Shown here: positions 1-6,263 of the stretch, in pieces
How the letters are laid out: each line of letters opens with the position of its first letter
Numbering within the stretch: position 1 is the first letter of the stretch
From: Actinomycetota bacterium
Lineage (GTDB): Bacteria > Actinomycetota > Humimicrobiia > Humimicrobiales > Humimicrobiaceae
NCBI GenBank assembly: GCA_003155275.1
Contig: PMCC01000070.1
Span: forward strand, 6,454 to 13,631
Direction: 5' to 3'
DNA length: 7,178 nucleotides
Translations under genes and position numbers: made by a program
Notes under the pieces: model-generated
What the model was told of the DNA's origin: nothing
The model's input: only the letters and a program-made list of their open reading frames with translations
Databases searched by the model: none

Positions 1-56
1 GTGATAATCCGGTTTTTTATAAGGTTTCAAAAAGGCATATTGCATGGGGAAGATAA
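1..56 (+). CDS. Possible 3' end of an upstream gene (partial)
   Basis: Read in the third frame from the window edge, bases 3-53 encode DNPVFYKVSKRHIAWGR, followed by a TAA stop at 54-56. The composition (basic, with aromatic residues) is that of a normal protein C-terminus. The stop lies 29 bases before the ATG of the next gene, with that gene's Shine-Dalgarno in the gap, as expected inside an operon. Seventeen residues are too few to name a family. The first frame is also open from base 1 into the next gene, so this frame choice rests on context only. If real, the upstream gene is probably co-transcribed with the dehydrogenase that follows. Confidence 0.35.
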   Translation, partial: DNPVFYKVSKRHIAWGR

Positions 57-85
57 TTCTACAATAAAGTTAAAAGGAGCAAAAA

Positions 86-1183
86 ATGGAAGACGTATTT
101 TTAAGGTTTAAAAAAGAAGATCTTTTTGATTATGCGCTCATCTATATGGAAAAGCTTGGAGTCCCGGAAGCTGATGCAAAAATAGTGGCAGATGTGCTCA
201 TAGAAGCCGATATCCGGGGAGTTGATTCCCACGGGATAATAAGGTTATACAGCTATTATGGAAACAGGCTTGAAAAAAAATACATGGATCCCTTAACGCC
301 ATTTAAGGTCATATCTGAAACTGATACAACATTGCTCTATGACGGCGGAAACGGCCTTGGACATGTGGTCTCGTATGATGCCATGAAAAAATGCCTGCAG
401 AAAGCCGAAAAATCCAATATTGCCATTGCAGCAGTAAGAAACAGCAACCATTACGGAATAGCAGGCTATTATGCAATGATGGCGCTTGAAAAAGACATGA
501 TTGGTATAAGCCTTACAAACTCACAGCCTCTCGTGGCCCCTACTTATGGCAGGACGGCCGTACTTGGCACAAACCCGATTGCTATTGCGGTGCCTTCATA
601 TAATGAATACCCCTTTGTACTTGATATGGCAACCAGTGTTGTCCCTATCGGCAGGATAAAGGTTTTTGAACAGAAAGGCCAAAAGCTGCCCTTTGGCTGG
701 GGTATTGACGATGATGGAAATGTTACCGAGGACCCTAAAAAAGTCCAGAGCGGCGGACCCGGAGCTTTGATGCCGCTTGGCGGTATAGACATCATGAGAG
801 GCTACAAGGGTTACGGCCTTGCCGCAATGGTGGAGATACTATGTTCTGCGCTTTCAGGCGCATCATATTTTACCGGGGTAGGATTTCCCCATGAACCAAA
901 AGCCTGTGATGTCAGCCACTTTTTCATGGCTATAAACATCAATGCGTTCAGGCCTTTAATAGATTTTAAAAAGCAGATAGACGACATGATAAAGCTTCTT
1001 AAGGCTTCTCCGAAGGCAAAAGGCCAGGATAAAATCTATATTGCGGGCGAAAAGGAATTTGATAATGCAAAATATAATAAACAGCATGGCGTACCGGTAC
1101 TTAAAAATGTAGTAAAAGAGCTGGTTGCAAATGGCAAAAGACTCGGCATTCCTTTCGAACTAAAATCAATATATGAAAAATAA
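86..1183 (+). CDS. Ldh family (malate/L-lactate dehydrogenase type 2) oxidoreductase
   Basis: This is a cytoplasmic NAD(P)-dependent dehydrogenase of the Ldh2/MDH2 family, which is unrelated to the Rossmann-fold lactate and malate dehydrogenases. Members interconvert 2-oxoacids and 2-hydroxyacids (malate, lactate, sulfolactate, ureidoglycolate) or reduce cyclic imines. Family signatures are all present: DSHG at residues 47-50 with the conserved His49, RNSNHYG at 118-124 with His122, LGTNP at 160-164, DMATS at 180-184 and KGYGLA at 241-246. At 365 residues it has the family's normal length and shows no break. The ATG at 86 is preceded by AAAAGGAG (72-79) at good spacing, which settles the start. 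No clear terminator follows. The substrate cannot be read from the sequence. It may belong to an operon with the gene whose tail ends at base 56. Confidence 0.93.
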   Translation: MEDVFLRFKKEDLFDYALIYMEKLGVPEADAKIVADVLIEADIRGVDSHGIIRLYSYYGNRLEKKYMDPLTPFKVISETDTTLLYDGGNGLGHVVSYDAMKKCLQKAEKSNIAIAAVRNSNHYGIAGYYAMMALEKDMIGISLTNSQPLVAPTYGRTAVLGTNPIAIAVPSYNEYPFVLDMATSVVPIGRIKVFEQKGQKLPFGWGIDDDGNVTEDPKKVQSGGPGALMPLGGIDIMRGYKGYGLAAMVEILCSALSGASYFTGVGFPHEPKACDVSHFFMAININAFRPLIDFKKQIDDMIKLLKASPKAKGQDKIYIAGEKEFDNAKYNKQHGVPVLKNVVKELVANGKRLGIPFELKSIYEK

Positions 1184-1259
1184 TCTATCTGCTGGCAGAA
1201 CGGTAAAATTTAGAATCTGGTTAATCGGATAATACTTTAAATTTTTATTCATTTGCATA

Positions 1260-1288
1260 TTTACATATATATCTAATATCGTTATAAT
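1260..1288 (+). promoter_or_regulatory. Housekeeping-type promoter of the M23 peptidase gene, probably giving a leaderless mRNA
   Basis: A -35 box TTTACA (1260-1265, one mismatch to TTGACA) and a perfect -10 box TATAAT (1283-1288) are separated by exactly 17 bases. The expected transcription start, about 7 bases past the -10 box, falls at roughly 1295-1297, on or next to the A of the ATG at 1297. No Shine-Dalgarno precedes that ATG. Together these imply an mRNA with no, or almost no, 5' leader. The boxes are seen directly; the start site is inferred. Confidence 0.72.
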
Positions 1289-1296
1289 AGCTGCAA

Positions 1297-1887
1297 ATGA
1301 AAATAATATGGCCGAAATTGAAATTTCCCGTTCTTAAAGTATCTTTTTTTCTGGTTATTGCTATAGCCATTACTGCTTTGCCAGCTGTTTTTAATATCAA
1401 GGAAGTTGCGGCCTTGCCGTCCTCTCCTTTTATATTGCCTTTATCCGGAGAGGTTGCCGTCAAATTTAGGCAGGAATATTTTGATGAAGTCGAACTGGTT
1501 ACAAGAAAACATACAGGAGTTGATATAGCCGGCAGACCCGGAGATGTAGTCCGGGCTTCGGGAAACGGGATTGTGGCCTATACGGGATTTTCTGCTATAG
1601 GTGGAAGGACTGTGGTAATAAGGCATAATGAAAAATTAAGGTCAACTTACCTCAACATACTTGACTGTTTTGTAACTAAAGGCGAACTGGTATCCCAGGG
1701 AGATATCATCGCAAGCATCGGCGCTGCTGATGACCCGTCACTTAAAAAATCGCATCTTCATTTTGGAATAATATACCTGGATAGTTATCTGGACCCGGAG
1801 GATGTGCTAAATATTGATTATACGAGCATCACAAGGTTTATTTCATTGGAATATATCAGCCCCGATATCAGCCTGCAAATCAACTAA
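1297..1887 (+). CDS. Secreted M23 (LytM-type) zinc metallopeptidase
   Basis: This is predicted to be an exported peptidoglycan endopeptidase that cuts peptide cross-links in the cell wall. The N-terminus has lysines at 2, 7, 9 and 14, a hydrophobic stretch at about 15-32 and a possible signal-peptidase site after Ala39 (Val37-Ala38-Ala39), so it is either cleaved or membrane-anchored. The M23 domain covers about 46-172. The zinc-site motif HTGVD supplies His72 and Asp76, and HLHFG supplies His153 and His155, so the catalytic set looks complete. RHNEKLRSTY (109-118) matches the conserved segment before the second motif, though the usual 'YAH' is replaced by 'YLN'. At 196 residues it has no coiled coil or LysM/SH3 domain, so any activation partner is separate. 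The ATG lacks a Shine-Dalgarno but sits 8 bases after a consensus -10 box. A TTG at codon 8 is a less likely start because it would shorten the signal sequence. Confidence 0.88.
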   Translation: MKIIWPKLKFPVLKVSFFLVIAIAITALPAVFNIKEVAALPSSPFILPLSGEVAVKFRQEYFDEVELVTRKHTGVDIAGRPGDVVRASGNGIVAYTGFSAIGGRTVVIRHNEKLRSTYLNILDCFVTKGELVSQGDIIASIGAADDPSLKKSHLHFGIIYLDSYLDPEDVLNIDYTSITRFISLEYISPDISLQIN

Positions 1888-1894
1888 AAATATA

Positions 1895-2263
1895 TTATGA
1901 AGCCTGAAAATAGTTTTTAAGATTACTTATTTCTTCTAAAATCTTCTGGTTAATATCTTCTTTATTAACGCCAAATACTATTACATTAAGTGTAAGTTTT
2001 ATTTTTTCAAAGGTTTTCCTTAAGATGCCGTCAACCTTTGGACTTTGGTTAATATCCAAAACGCTTAATTGGAGATAGTCCTCTCCGTTAGTTGTAGCAA
2101 TGAATTTAATATGGCCAAGCTGGCTGCAGCCGCTATCTTTAAGGAAAGTTACAAAGCTTTCGGCAATTTCTTTGATTTTGCCGACAAAATCATCCTTGGA
2201 TACTGCTTTTGGAAAACTTAAGATAATATTCTTAGTTAAAATTACTGAGCTATCGTCAGACAT
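1895..2263 (-). CDS. Uncharacterised 122-residue protein
   Basis: I do not recognise a family. The protein has no signal peptide or membrane segment and looks like a small cytoplasmic alpha/beta domain. A beta strand ILTKNIILSF (about 8-17) is followed by a charged helix (about 22-43), two probable strands (HIKFIATT and YLQLSVLDI), a second helix (KVDGILRKTFEKI), a hydrophobic strand LNVIVFGV (about 92-99) and an amphipathic C-terminal helix. Codon use and composition match the neighbours, so it is probably a real gene. The ATG at 2261-2263 has no Shine-Dalgarno. The frame upstream carries a stop 45 bases away and no alternative ATG, GTG or TTG. The stop codon lies 7 bases from that of the convergent peptidase gene. 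It lies downstream of the hexokinase gene on the same strand, 292 bases away, so it is probably transcribed separately. Confidence 0.7.
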   Translation of the reverse strand: MSDDSSVILTKNIILSFPKAVSKDDFVGKIKEIAESFVTFLKDSGCSQLGHIKFIATTNGEDYLQLSVLDINQSPKVDGILRKTFEKIKLTLNVIVFGVNKEDINQKILEEISNLKNYFQAS

Positions 2264-2555
2264 ATAATAGGAATTAATTGGTAAATGACAAAAATATCCA
2301 AGTTCTTATATAAAAGTATTTTATAATTTTTTATATCACAAGGCTTTTATTTTATCACACTGCACCATGAAGTCAAAATTTTTATTACCGGCAAATATTA
2401 CGCCAAAATATTAGAGCAAAAATATTTATTCATTGAAATTTAAAAATATTATCCTTCACTGATTAATAAACTGTAATTATTATGATGGCGCAGACATTGC
2501 TTCAACTTTGTTATTTTTCAAGTTTTTATCTCGTGATCCGGCTTGCTTATTTATT
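2264..2555. other. AT-rich intergenic region between the hexokinase stop and the 122-residue gene
   Basis: These 292 bases hold no credible gene. The only notable structure is a cluster of AAATATT(A/T) boxes at 2393-2451. On the minus strand TTGTCA and TATTAT are spaced 16 bases apart, but the TATTAT ends directly at the ATG of the 122-residue gene, so it is a doubtful promoter for that start. No strong GC-rich hairpin with a T-run follows the hexokinase gene. The promoter of the 122-residue gene is presumably here but cannot be placed with confidence. Confidence 0.6.
2393..2451. repeat. Four copies of an AAATATT(A/T) box
   Basis: Copies lie at 2393-2400 (AAATATTA), 2406-2413 (AAATATTA), 2420-2427 (AAATATTT) and 2444-2451 (AAATATTA). 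Start-to-start spacing is 13, 14 and 24 bases. The core AATATT is palindromic, so the boxes read almost the same on both strands. They could be binding sites upstream of the 122-residue gene, but in DNA this AT-rich chance repetition is quite possible. Confidence 0.4.
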
Positions 2556-3929
2556 TTAAGCCAATGCTGCTGCAGCGGCACCCTTTAAGATAGCCTCCTC
2601 TACTGCATGGATCTCATAATATATATGATCCGGGCAATCAGCAAACTCAGCTCCTGCTTTAATGTGATGTTTTGACAAAATTGCATTAAGATAATGCTCA
2701 ATCCTTGACTTAAAATTCTTCATCTTATAAAAACTGCTTCCATCGGCAACAATACATATAGGGGCGCACGGATTATACCCGGTGCCTTCCTTAATCGCCG
2801 AAGCTGACAATACAATCGATGTGAGCGCCGCCGCCCTTTCAACCAGGCTGTCAAAAAGATAATACAGAACTACCTTGTCTTTTTCACTCATACCGGGAAC
2901 CAAATCTGCCAGCTTTTTATTTTCAGGGGGGAAATAAAGATAATCATCCAAATCCCAGGAATTAAGACTCTCAAGATTATACAGATCTCTGGCAAATTTT
3001 CCTGAAAATAATCCATCCGCAGCCGCAAACCCCAGGACTGTATGGGCAAGGCCTCCAAGATAAGCTCCGGAAAACATCTTTTCAAATGTTGAAAGCGCCG
3101 GGTTTAACGTCTTTGCGTCAAATACCTCATCTATTTTTGACAGGGGACCTTTTAGATACTGCCCCGCCTCAATATTTATTAACTGGGAACCTTCCCGTCG
3201 CAAACCTGATAAAATGTCAGCCTTAATATTTGAATTTCTTTCAATATAGCAGGCATTCATTCCCGTCCCCAGTACAAGGCCTATATAGCCGGAAAATTCC
3301 CTGTCCTGGAATGAAGCAATCCCTGAAAGAAGTGAGGCCACTGTATCGTTTAAAAGGACAATTGACTTGATGTTCTTAAAACCCCTGTTCCTGATTACCC
3401 TCATCAGATTTTCGCCAATGAACTGGCCCTCAACCTCTTTAGCTTTTATTTCTTTTGTAAACCTTACAAGCCTGCCATCTTTGTTAGGAAAAATCTCGAT
3501 AGGGTAAGAAAAAACAAAACCGATCCTTTCACTTTCATTGAGAATATCACCGATACTGTCTGCAATTGTATTAAAGAATTCATCTTTTGAGGCTTCGTTC
3601 TTAAGCCCCGGCATTAATGTTTGCCGGTATTTTGCAACAACAGGTTTTTTATCGGTGTCAAAATGAAAAACTGCGGACCTTAAATTTGTACCTCCGGCAT
3701 CAAGGACTATCACAGGCTCGTTTTTAGGTATTTTATTATTAAACTCTATAAATGTGGGATACATTTTAAGAGAACTTTGGCGGCCTTCCAGTCCATTTAC
3801 CATTTCTACGGTAAAAAGCTTTAGTTGGCCCAGTATGTCTATGCCAGCATAATGCATGCCATATTTTTCCAGGAAATGCGCGACCTGTTTTTCGGCATGC
3901 CTTATTTCAGATGTTTTTAAGTTTTCCAT
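2556..3929 (-). CDS. Hexokinase of the eukaryotic-type (actin-fold Hexokinase_1/Hexokinase_2) family
   Basis: ATP-dependent hexose kinase making hexose 6-phosphate for glycolysis in the cytoplasm. It belongs to the eukaryotic-type family, not to the ROK or bacterial Glk glucokinases. At 457 residues it is close to a 50-kDa yeast-type single unit. The N-terminal family signature is clear: EMVNGLEG at 42-49, then SSLKMYPTF at 52-60. The ATP phosphate loop is LDAGGTNLR at 76-84. Sugar-binding elements follow in order: FSYP 140-143, Thr158-Lys159, LNDT 193-196 with the catalytic base Asp195, GTGMN 221-225 with Asn225, NIEAGQY 252-258 with Glu254, and EKMFSGAYLGG 283-293 with Glu283. A C-terminal adenosine-loop match is ADGSSFYK at 395-402. 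All key residues are present, so activity is expected; the preferred sugar is unknown. The ATG has no Shine-Dalgarno and may be leaderless. Confidence 0.93.
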   Translation of the reverse strand: MENLKTSEIRHAEKQVAHFLEKYGMHYAGIDILGQLKLFTVEMVNGLEGRQSSLKMYPTFIEFNNKIPKNEPVIVLDAGGTNLRSAVFHFDTDKKPVVAKYRQTLMPGLKNEASKDEFFNTIADSIGDILNESERIGFVFSYPIEIFPNKDGRLVRFTKEIKAKEVEGQFIGENLMRVIRNRGFKNIKSIVLLNDTVASLLSGIASFQDREFSGYIGLVLGTGMNACYIERNSNIKADILSGLRREGSQLINIEAGQYLKGPLSKIDEVFDAKTLNPALSTFEKMFSGAYLGGLAHTVLGFAAADGLFSGKFARDLYNLESLNSWDLDDYLYFPPENKKLADLVPGMSEKDKVVLYYLFDSLVERAAALTSIVLSASAIKEGTGYNPCAPICIVADGSSFYKMKNFKSRIEHYLNAILSKHHIKAGAEFADCPDHIYYEIHAVEEAILKGAAAAALA

Positions 3930-3936
3930 CTATTAA

Positions 3937-3964
3937 ATATTATGCGTGTTTCTTAATTAGTCTA
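3937..3964 (-). promoter_or_regulatory. Candidate promoter of the hexokinase gene
   Basis: On the minus strand TAGACT (3964-3959, four of six matches to TTGACA) is followed after 16 bases by TAATAT (3942-3937), which fits TAnnnT. Only 7 bases separate this -10 box from the ATG at 3929, and no Shine-Dalgarno exists, so a leaderless or nearly leaderless start fits. A second TATAAT lies at 3999-3994 on the same strand but has no matching -35 box; if used, it would give a leader of about 60 bases. Confidence 0.42.
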
Positions 3965-3974
3965 TGCTGCACAA

Positions 3975-4056
3975 TTGCTGAAAAACAAGCTGCATTATAA
4001 AAAATTTTAAGCCTAATTTTAATAAAAAATTTAATAAAAATTGAATTGTTCAGCAA
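3975..4056. repeat. Inverted and direct repeats in the panB-hexokinase gap
   Basis: TTGCTGAA at 3975-3982 is an exact inverted copy of TTCAGCAA at 4049-4056, with 66 bases between. Between them TTTAATAAAAA occurs twice, at 4018-4028 and 4030-4040. CTGCATTAT is also present twice in direct orientation, at 3990-3998 and 4064-4072; the second copy overlaps the panB stop codon. The arms are short and far apart, so a stable structure is uncertain. Confidence 0.4.
4018..4052 (-). terminator. Weak candidate terminator of panB
   Basis: On the minus strand, just after the panB stop, TGAA-CAA-TTCA (4052-4042) can form a four-pair hairpin. It is followed by a T-rich run, ATTTTTATTAAA, in the transcript sense. 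The T-tract suits an intrinsic terminator, but the stem is short and AT-rich, so termination would be inefficient. It would lie between panB and hexokinase. Confidence 0.25.
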
Positions 4057-4068
4057 GTATTGACTGCA

Positions 4069-4929
4069 TTATTTTATATATTTCTTAAGCATTTCATTAA
4101 ATCTGCCTGATTCTTCCGGCAGGATTGAGTAAGTATGTTCCGGCCCGGGAAACTTTGCTCCCCGCACATCTGCAACATATTCCTTCATTGCATTTATTAT
4201 TACTTCGGCAACATTGGCATACTTTTTAACAAATTTTGGAGTAAAAGCCTGGAAATACCCCAAAATATCACCACAGATCATTACCTGCCCGTCAATATCA
4301 ACGCCGGCGCCAATTCCGAGCACTGGGATTTTTACAATCTTTGTAATAGCTGCAGCAAGCTCCGGAGGAATTGCCTCTACAAGTAAAAGCCTTGCTCCTG
4401 CTTTTTCAACAGCAATAGCATCTGCTATTACTGCTTCTGCAGATTCTGCGGTTCTTCCCTGTGCTTTAAAACCTCCAAGCGCAGCCGATGACTGGGGTGT
4501 CAGCCCGATATGGCCAATAACAAGAATACCTGCGTCGCTGATTGCCCTTATCCTTGTGGCAACCCTTTCGCCGCCTTCCAGCTTTATGGCATCAACATTG
4601 GCTTCTTTGACAAAACGCACCGCATTTGCCACCGCATCGCCGTCACTTATATGGTAACTGCCAAAAGGCATATCCCCAACAACAAAAACATCCGGCGCAC
4701 CTCTCCTTACAGCCTTGCTGTGTATTATGCATTCGTCCATGGTGACAGAAACCGTACCGTTATAACCGTATACAACCATCCCAAGGGAATCCCCGACAAG
4801 TATCATGTCCATTCCGGAGGTTTGCGCAAATGAGGCTATAGGATAATCATAGGCTGTTATCCATGTGATTTTCCTGCCTTCTTTTTTCATTTCATAAAAG
4901 TCGCTGATTGCCAGCTTTTTGACTGCCAT
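4069..4929 (-). CDS. panB: 3-methyl-2-oxobutanoate hydroxymethyltransferase (ketopantoate hydroxymethyltransferase)
   Basis: PanB (EC 2.1.2.11) transfers a hydroxymethyl group from 5,10-methylenetetrahydrofolate to 2-oxoisovalerate, giving ketopantoate, the first committed step toward pantothenate and coenzyme A. It is a cytoplasmic metal-dependent (beta/alpha)8 barrel. The whole family pattern is visible in 286 residues: TAYDYP 25-30, VGDSLGM 45-51 with metal ligand Asp47, GDMPFGSY 85-92 with Asp86, KLEGG 116-120 with Glu118, GHIGLTPQS 139-147, VEAIP 184-188 with the catalytic Glu185, and GIGAG 205-209. The C-terminal FPGPEHTYS segment is also typical. The ATG is preceded by GAAAGGA (4944-4938) 8 bases upstream, supporting this start. 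No panC, panD or panE is adjacent in the visible sequence. The 151-base gap from the upstream alcohol dehydrogenase gene suggests its own promoter, though I could not place one convincingly. Confidence 0.97.
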   Translation of the reverse strand: MAVKKLAISDFYEMKKEGRKITWITAYDYPIASFAQTSGMDMILVGDSLGMVVYGYNGTVSVTMDECIIHSKAVRRGAPDVFVVGDMPFGSYHISDGDAVANAVRFVKEANVDAIKLEGGERVATRIRAISDAGILVIGHIGLTPQSSAALGGFKAQGRTAESAEAVIADAIAVEKAGARLLLVEAIPPELAAAITKIVKIPVLGIGAGVDIDGQVMICGDILGYFQAFTPKFVKKYANVAEVIINAMKEYVADVRGAKFPGPEHTYSILPEESGRFNEMLKKYIK

Positions 4930-4975
4930 AAAATATTTCCTTTCATTTTAAATTAATATAAATATTTTTTAGTAA

Positions 4976-4994
4976 GGTATTTTGCCGGAATACC
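4976..4994. repeat. Short inverted repeat in the panB upstream region
   Basis: GGTATT (4976-4981) and AATACC (4989-4994) are perfect 6-base inverted arms around a 7-base GC-richer loop, about 47-65 bases upstream of the panB ATG. No T-run follows on either strand, so it is not a terminator for either flanking gene. It could be an operator or simply a chance palindrome. The rest of 4930-5080 is AT-rich with nothing else recognisable apart from the panB Shine-Dalgarno. Confidence 0.3.
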
Positions 4995-5080
4995 CGCTTG
5001 ACTATCCTATGCATATGATATCAGTATATTGCAGTAAAAAAATAGTATGTATTTAAAAACAATCTTCTCATGCATCATGT

Positions 5081-6250
5081 TTATTCATATGATTTAAAAT
5101 AAATCTCCATTATTTCCTCTTTGGTTGCTGCTTTTGGGTTATTACCCGGTGAACCGGAGGCTATTGCAGCTTCTGCCATCCCGGCAGCAACCCCTGAAAG
5201 TTTCTTTTTATCAACCCCCATTTCTTTTAATGAAGGGATTTTAAGGTCTGAAATTAACTCCCTGACTGCTTCCACTGAGAGCTTGGCCGCCTGCTCATCA
5301 GCCATATGGCCATCTATTTTCTTTCCCAGGGCTTTGGCAATTTCTTTATACCTGAGGATATTTCCCAAATAGGAAAATTCCATTACATTTCCCAGCAAAG
5401 CTGCATTTGAAAGGCCATGTCCAATGCCGAAGAAGCCACCAATCAGCCTTGACATCCCGTGAACCAACGCAACAGAAGCGTTCGAAAAAGCAATGCCCGC
5501 ATACATGGAGCCAAGCATTACATTCTCCCTTGCCCCAAGGTCTTTTCCATCAGAAAACACATCCCTTAGGCTTGCGCTTATAAGTTCTATTGCTTTAATC
5601 GCAAAAATATCGCTTGCGGGATTTGCTTTTGCTGATACATATGCTTCAATTGCATGAGTAAGCGCATCAATTCCCGTGGCTGCTGACAGCAAACCGGGAC
5701 AGGTGACTGTAAGTACCGGGTCTACTATTGCGGTATCAGCAATAAGGTATGGAGACGTAAGAAGCATCTTTTCGGACGTTTTTTTGTCAATTACTGCAGC
5801 ATACCTTGTTACCTCGCTTCCGGTTCCGGCAGTAGTAGGAAGAGCTATAACCCTTACACCTTTGTTTGGTATCTTGTCAACGCCCCTGTAATCGGTAATC
5901 GTACCGTCATTAGTTACCATGATAGAAATAAGTTTTGCAGTATCAAGGGGGCTTCCACCGCCGAGAGCGATGATTTCTTCACAATAGTTTTCATTAAAAA
6001 CCTTCAGGCCGGCCCGCACATTTTCCACAACGGGTTCACTCTCTATTCCATCATAAATGACAAAGCTTTTGTTATTATCTGAAAGGGTTTTTTCAAGTGA
6101 GATTAAGAGTCCTGCAGAACGCACGACCTTGCCTGTCACAATAAGATATTTCTTTGCATCAGTCTCATTTATAAAGGGGCCGATATCGTTAGATGAGCCA
6201 CTGCCAAATATAATTTGTCTTGGTGTCAAAAATTTCCAGATTGTTTGCAT
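5081..6250 (-). CDS. Iron-containing (group III) alcohol dehydrogenase
   Basis: NAD(P)-dependent alcohol dehydrogenase/aldehyde reductase of the Fe-ADH superfamily (FucO, DhaT, butanol dehydrogenase relatives), acting in the cytoplasm. The nucleotide-binding GGGSPLD lies at 97-103 and PTTAGTGSEVT at 138-148. The four expected metal ligands are Asp195 and His199 (GIDALTHAIEAY), His264 (ALVHGMS) and His278 (GIGHGLSNA). NNPKA at 370-374 is the usual C-terminal element. Length, 389 residues, is standard, and no aldehyde dehydrogenase domain is fused, so it is not AdhE. The ATG is preceded by AGGGAGAG (6260-6253), which fixes the start. That site sits in the 13-base gap after the DUF4432 stop, so the two genes are surely co-transcribed. 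Context suggests an aldehyde product of sugar breakdown (for example lactaldehyde) as substrate, but this is inference. Confidence 0.95.
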   Translation of the reverse strand: MQTIWKFLTPRQIIFGSGSSNDIGPFINETDAKKYLIVTGKVVRSAGLLISLEKTLSDNNKSFVIYDGIESEPVVENVRAGLKVFNENYCEEIIALGGGSPLDTAKLISIMVTNDGTITDYRGVDKIPNKGVRVIALPTTAGTGSEVTRYAAVIDKKTSEKMLLTSPYLIADTAIVDPVLTVTCPGLLSAATGIDALTHAIEAYVSAKANPASDIFAIKAIELISASLRDVFSDGKDLGARENVMLGSMYAGIAFSNASVALVHGMSRLIGGFFGIGHGLSNAALLGNVMEFSYLGNILRYKEIAKALGKKIDGHMADEQAAKLSVEAVRELISDLKIPSLKEMGVDKKKLSGVAAGMAEAAIASGSPGNNPKAATKEEIMEIYFKSYE

Positions 6251-6263
6251 AACTCTCCCTTTT

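Noticed and set aside
1190..1203. TCTGCTGGCAGA palindrome just after the Ldh2 stop as a terminator
   Set aside because: The loop would be only 2 bases (4 if one pair is opened) and no T-run follows.
1853..1873. Direct repeat ATATCAGCC, twice within 21 bases
   Set aside because: It lies inside the M23 reading frame and simply reflects the repeated Ile-Ser in YISPDIS.
2285..2326. Small plus-strand frame MTKISKFLYKSIL after a weak AGGA
   Set aside because: Only 13 codons, in very AT-rich DNA, with a poorly spaced ribosome site and no independent support.
2539..2560. GGCTT/AAGCC inverted pair around the hexokinase stop as a terminator
   Set aside because: Five-base stem with a 13-base loop that overlaps the stop codon and no T-run in the transcript direction.
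4214..4657. Open frame of 147 codons antisense to panB
   Set aside because: It lies wholly opposite a clearly conserved gene, is Ala/Ser/Pro-rich as expected of a mirror frame, and has no credible ribosome site.
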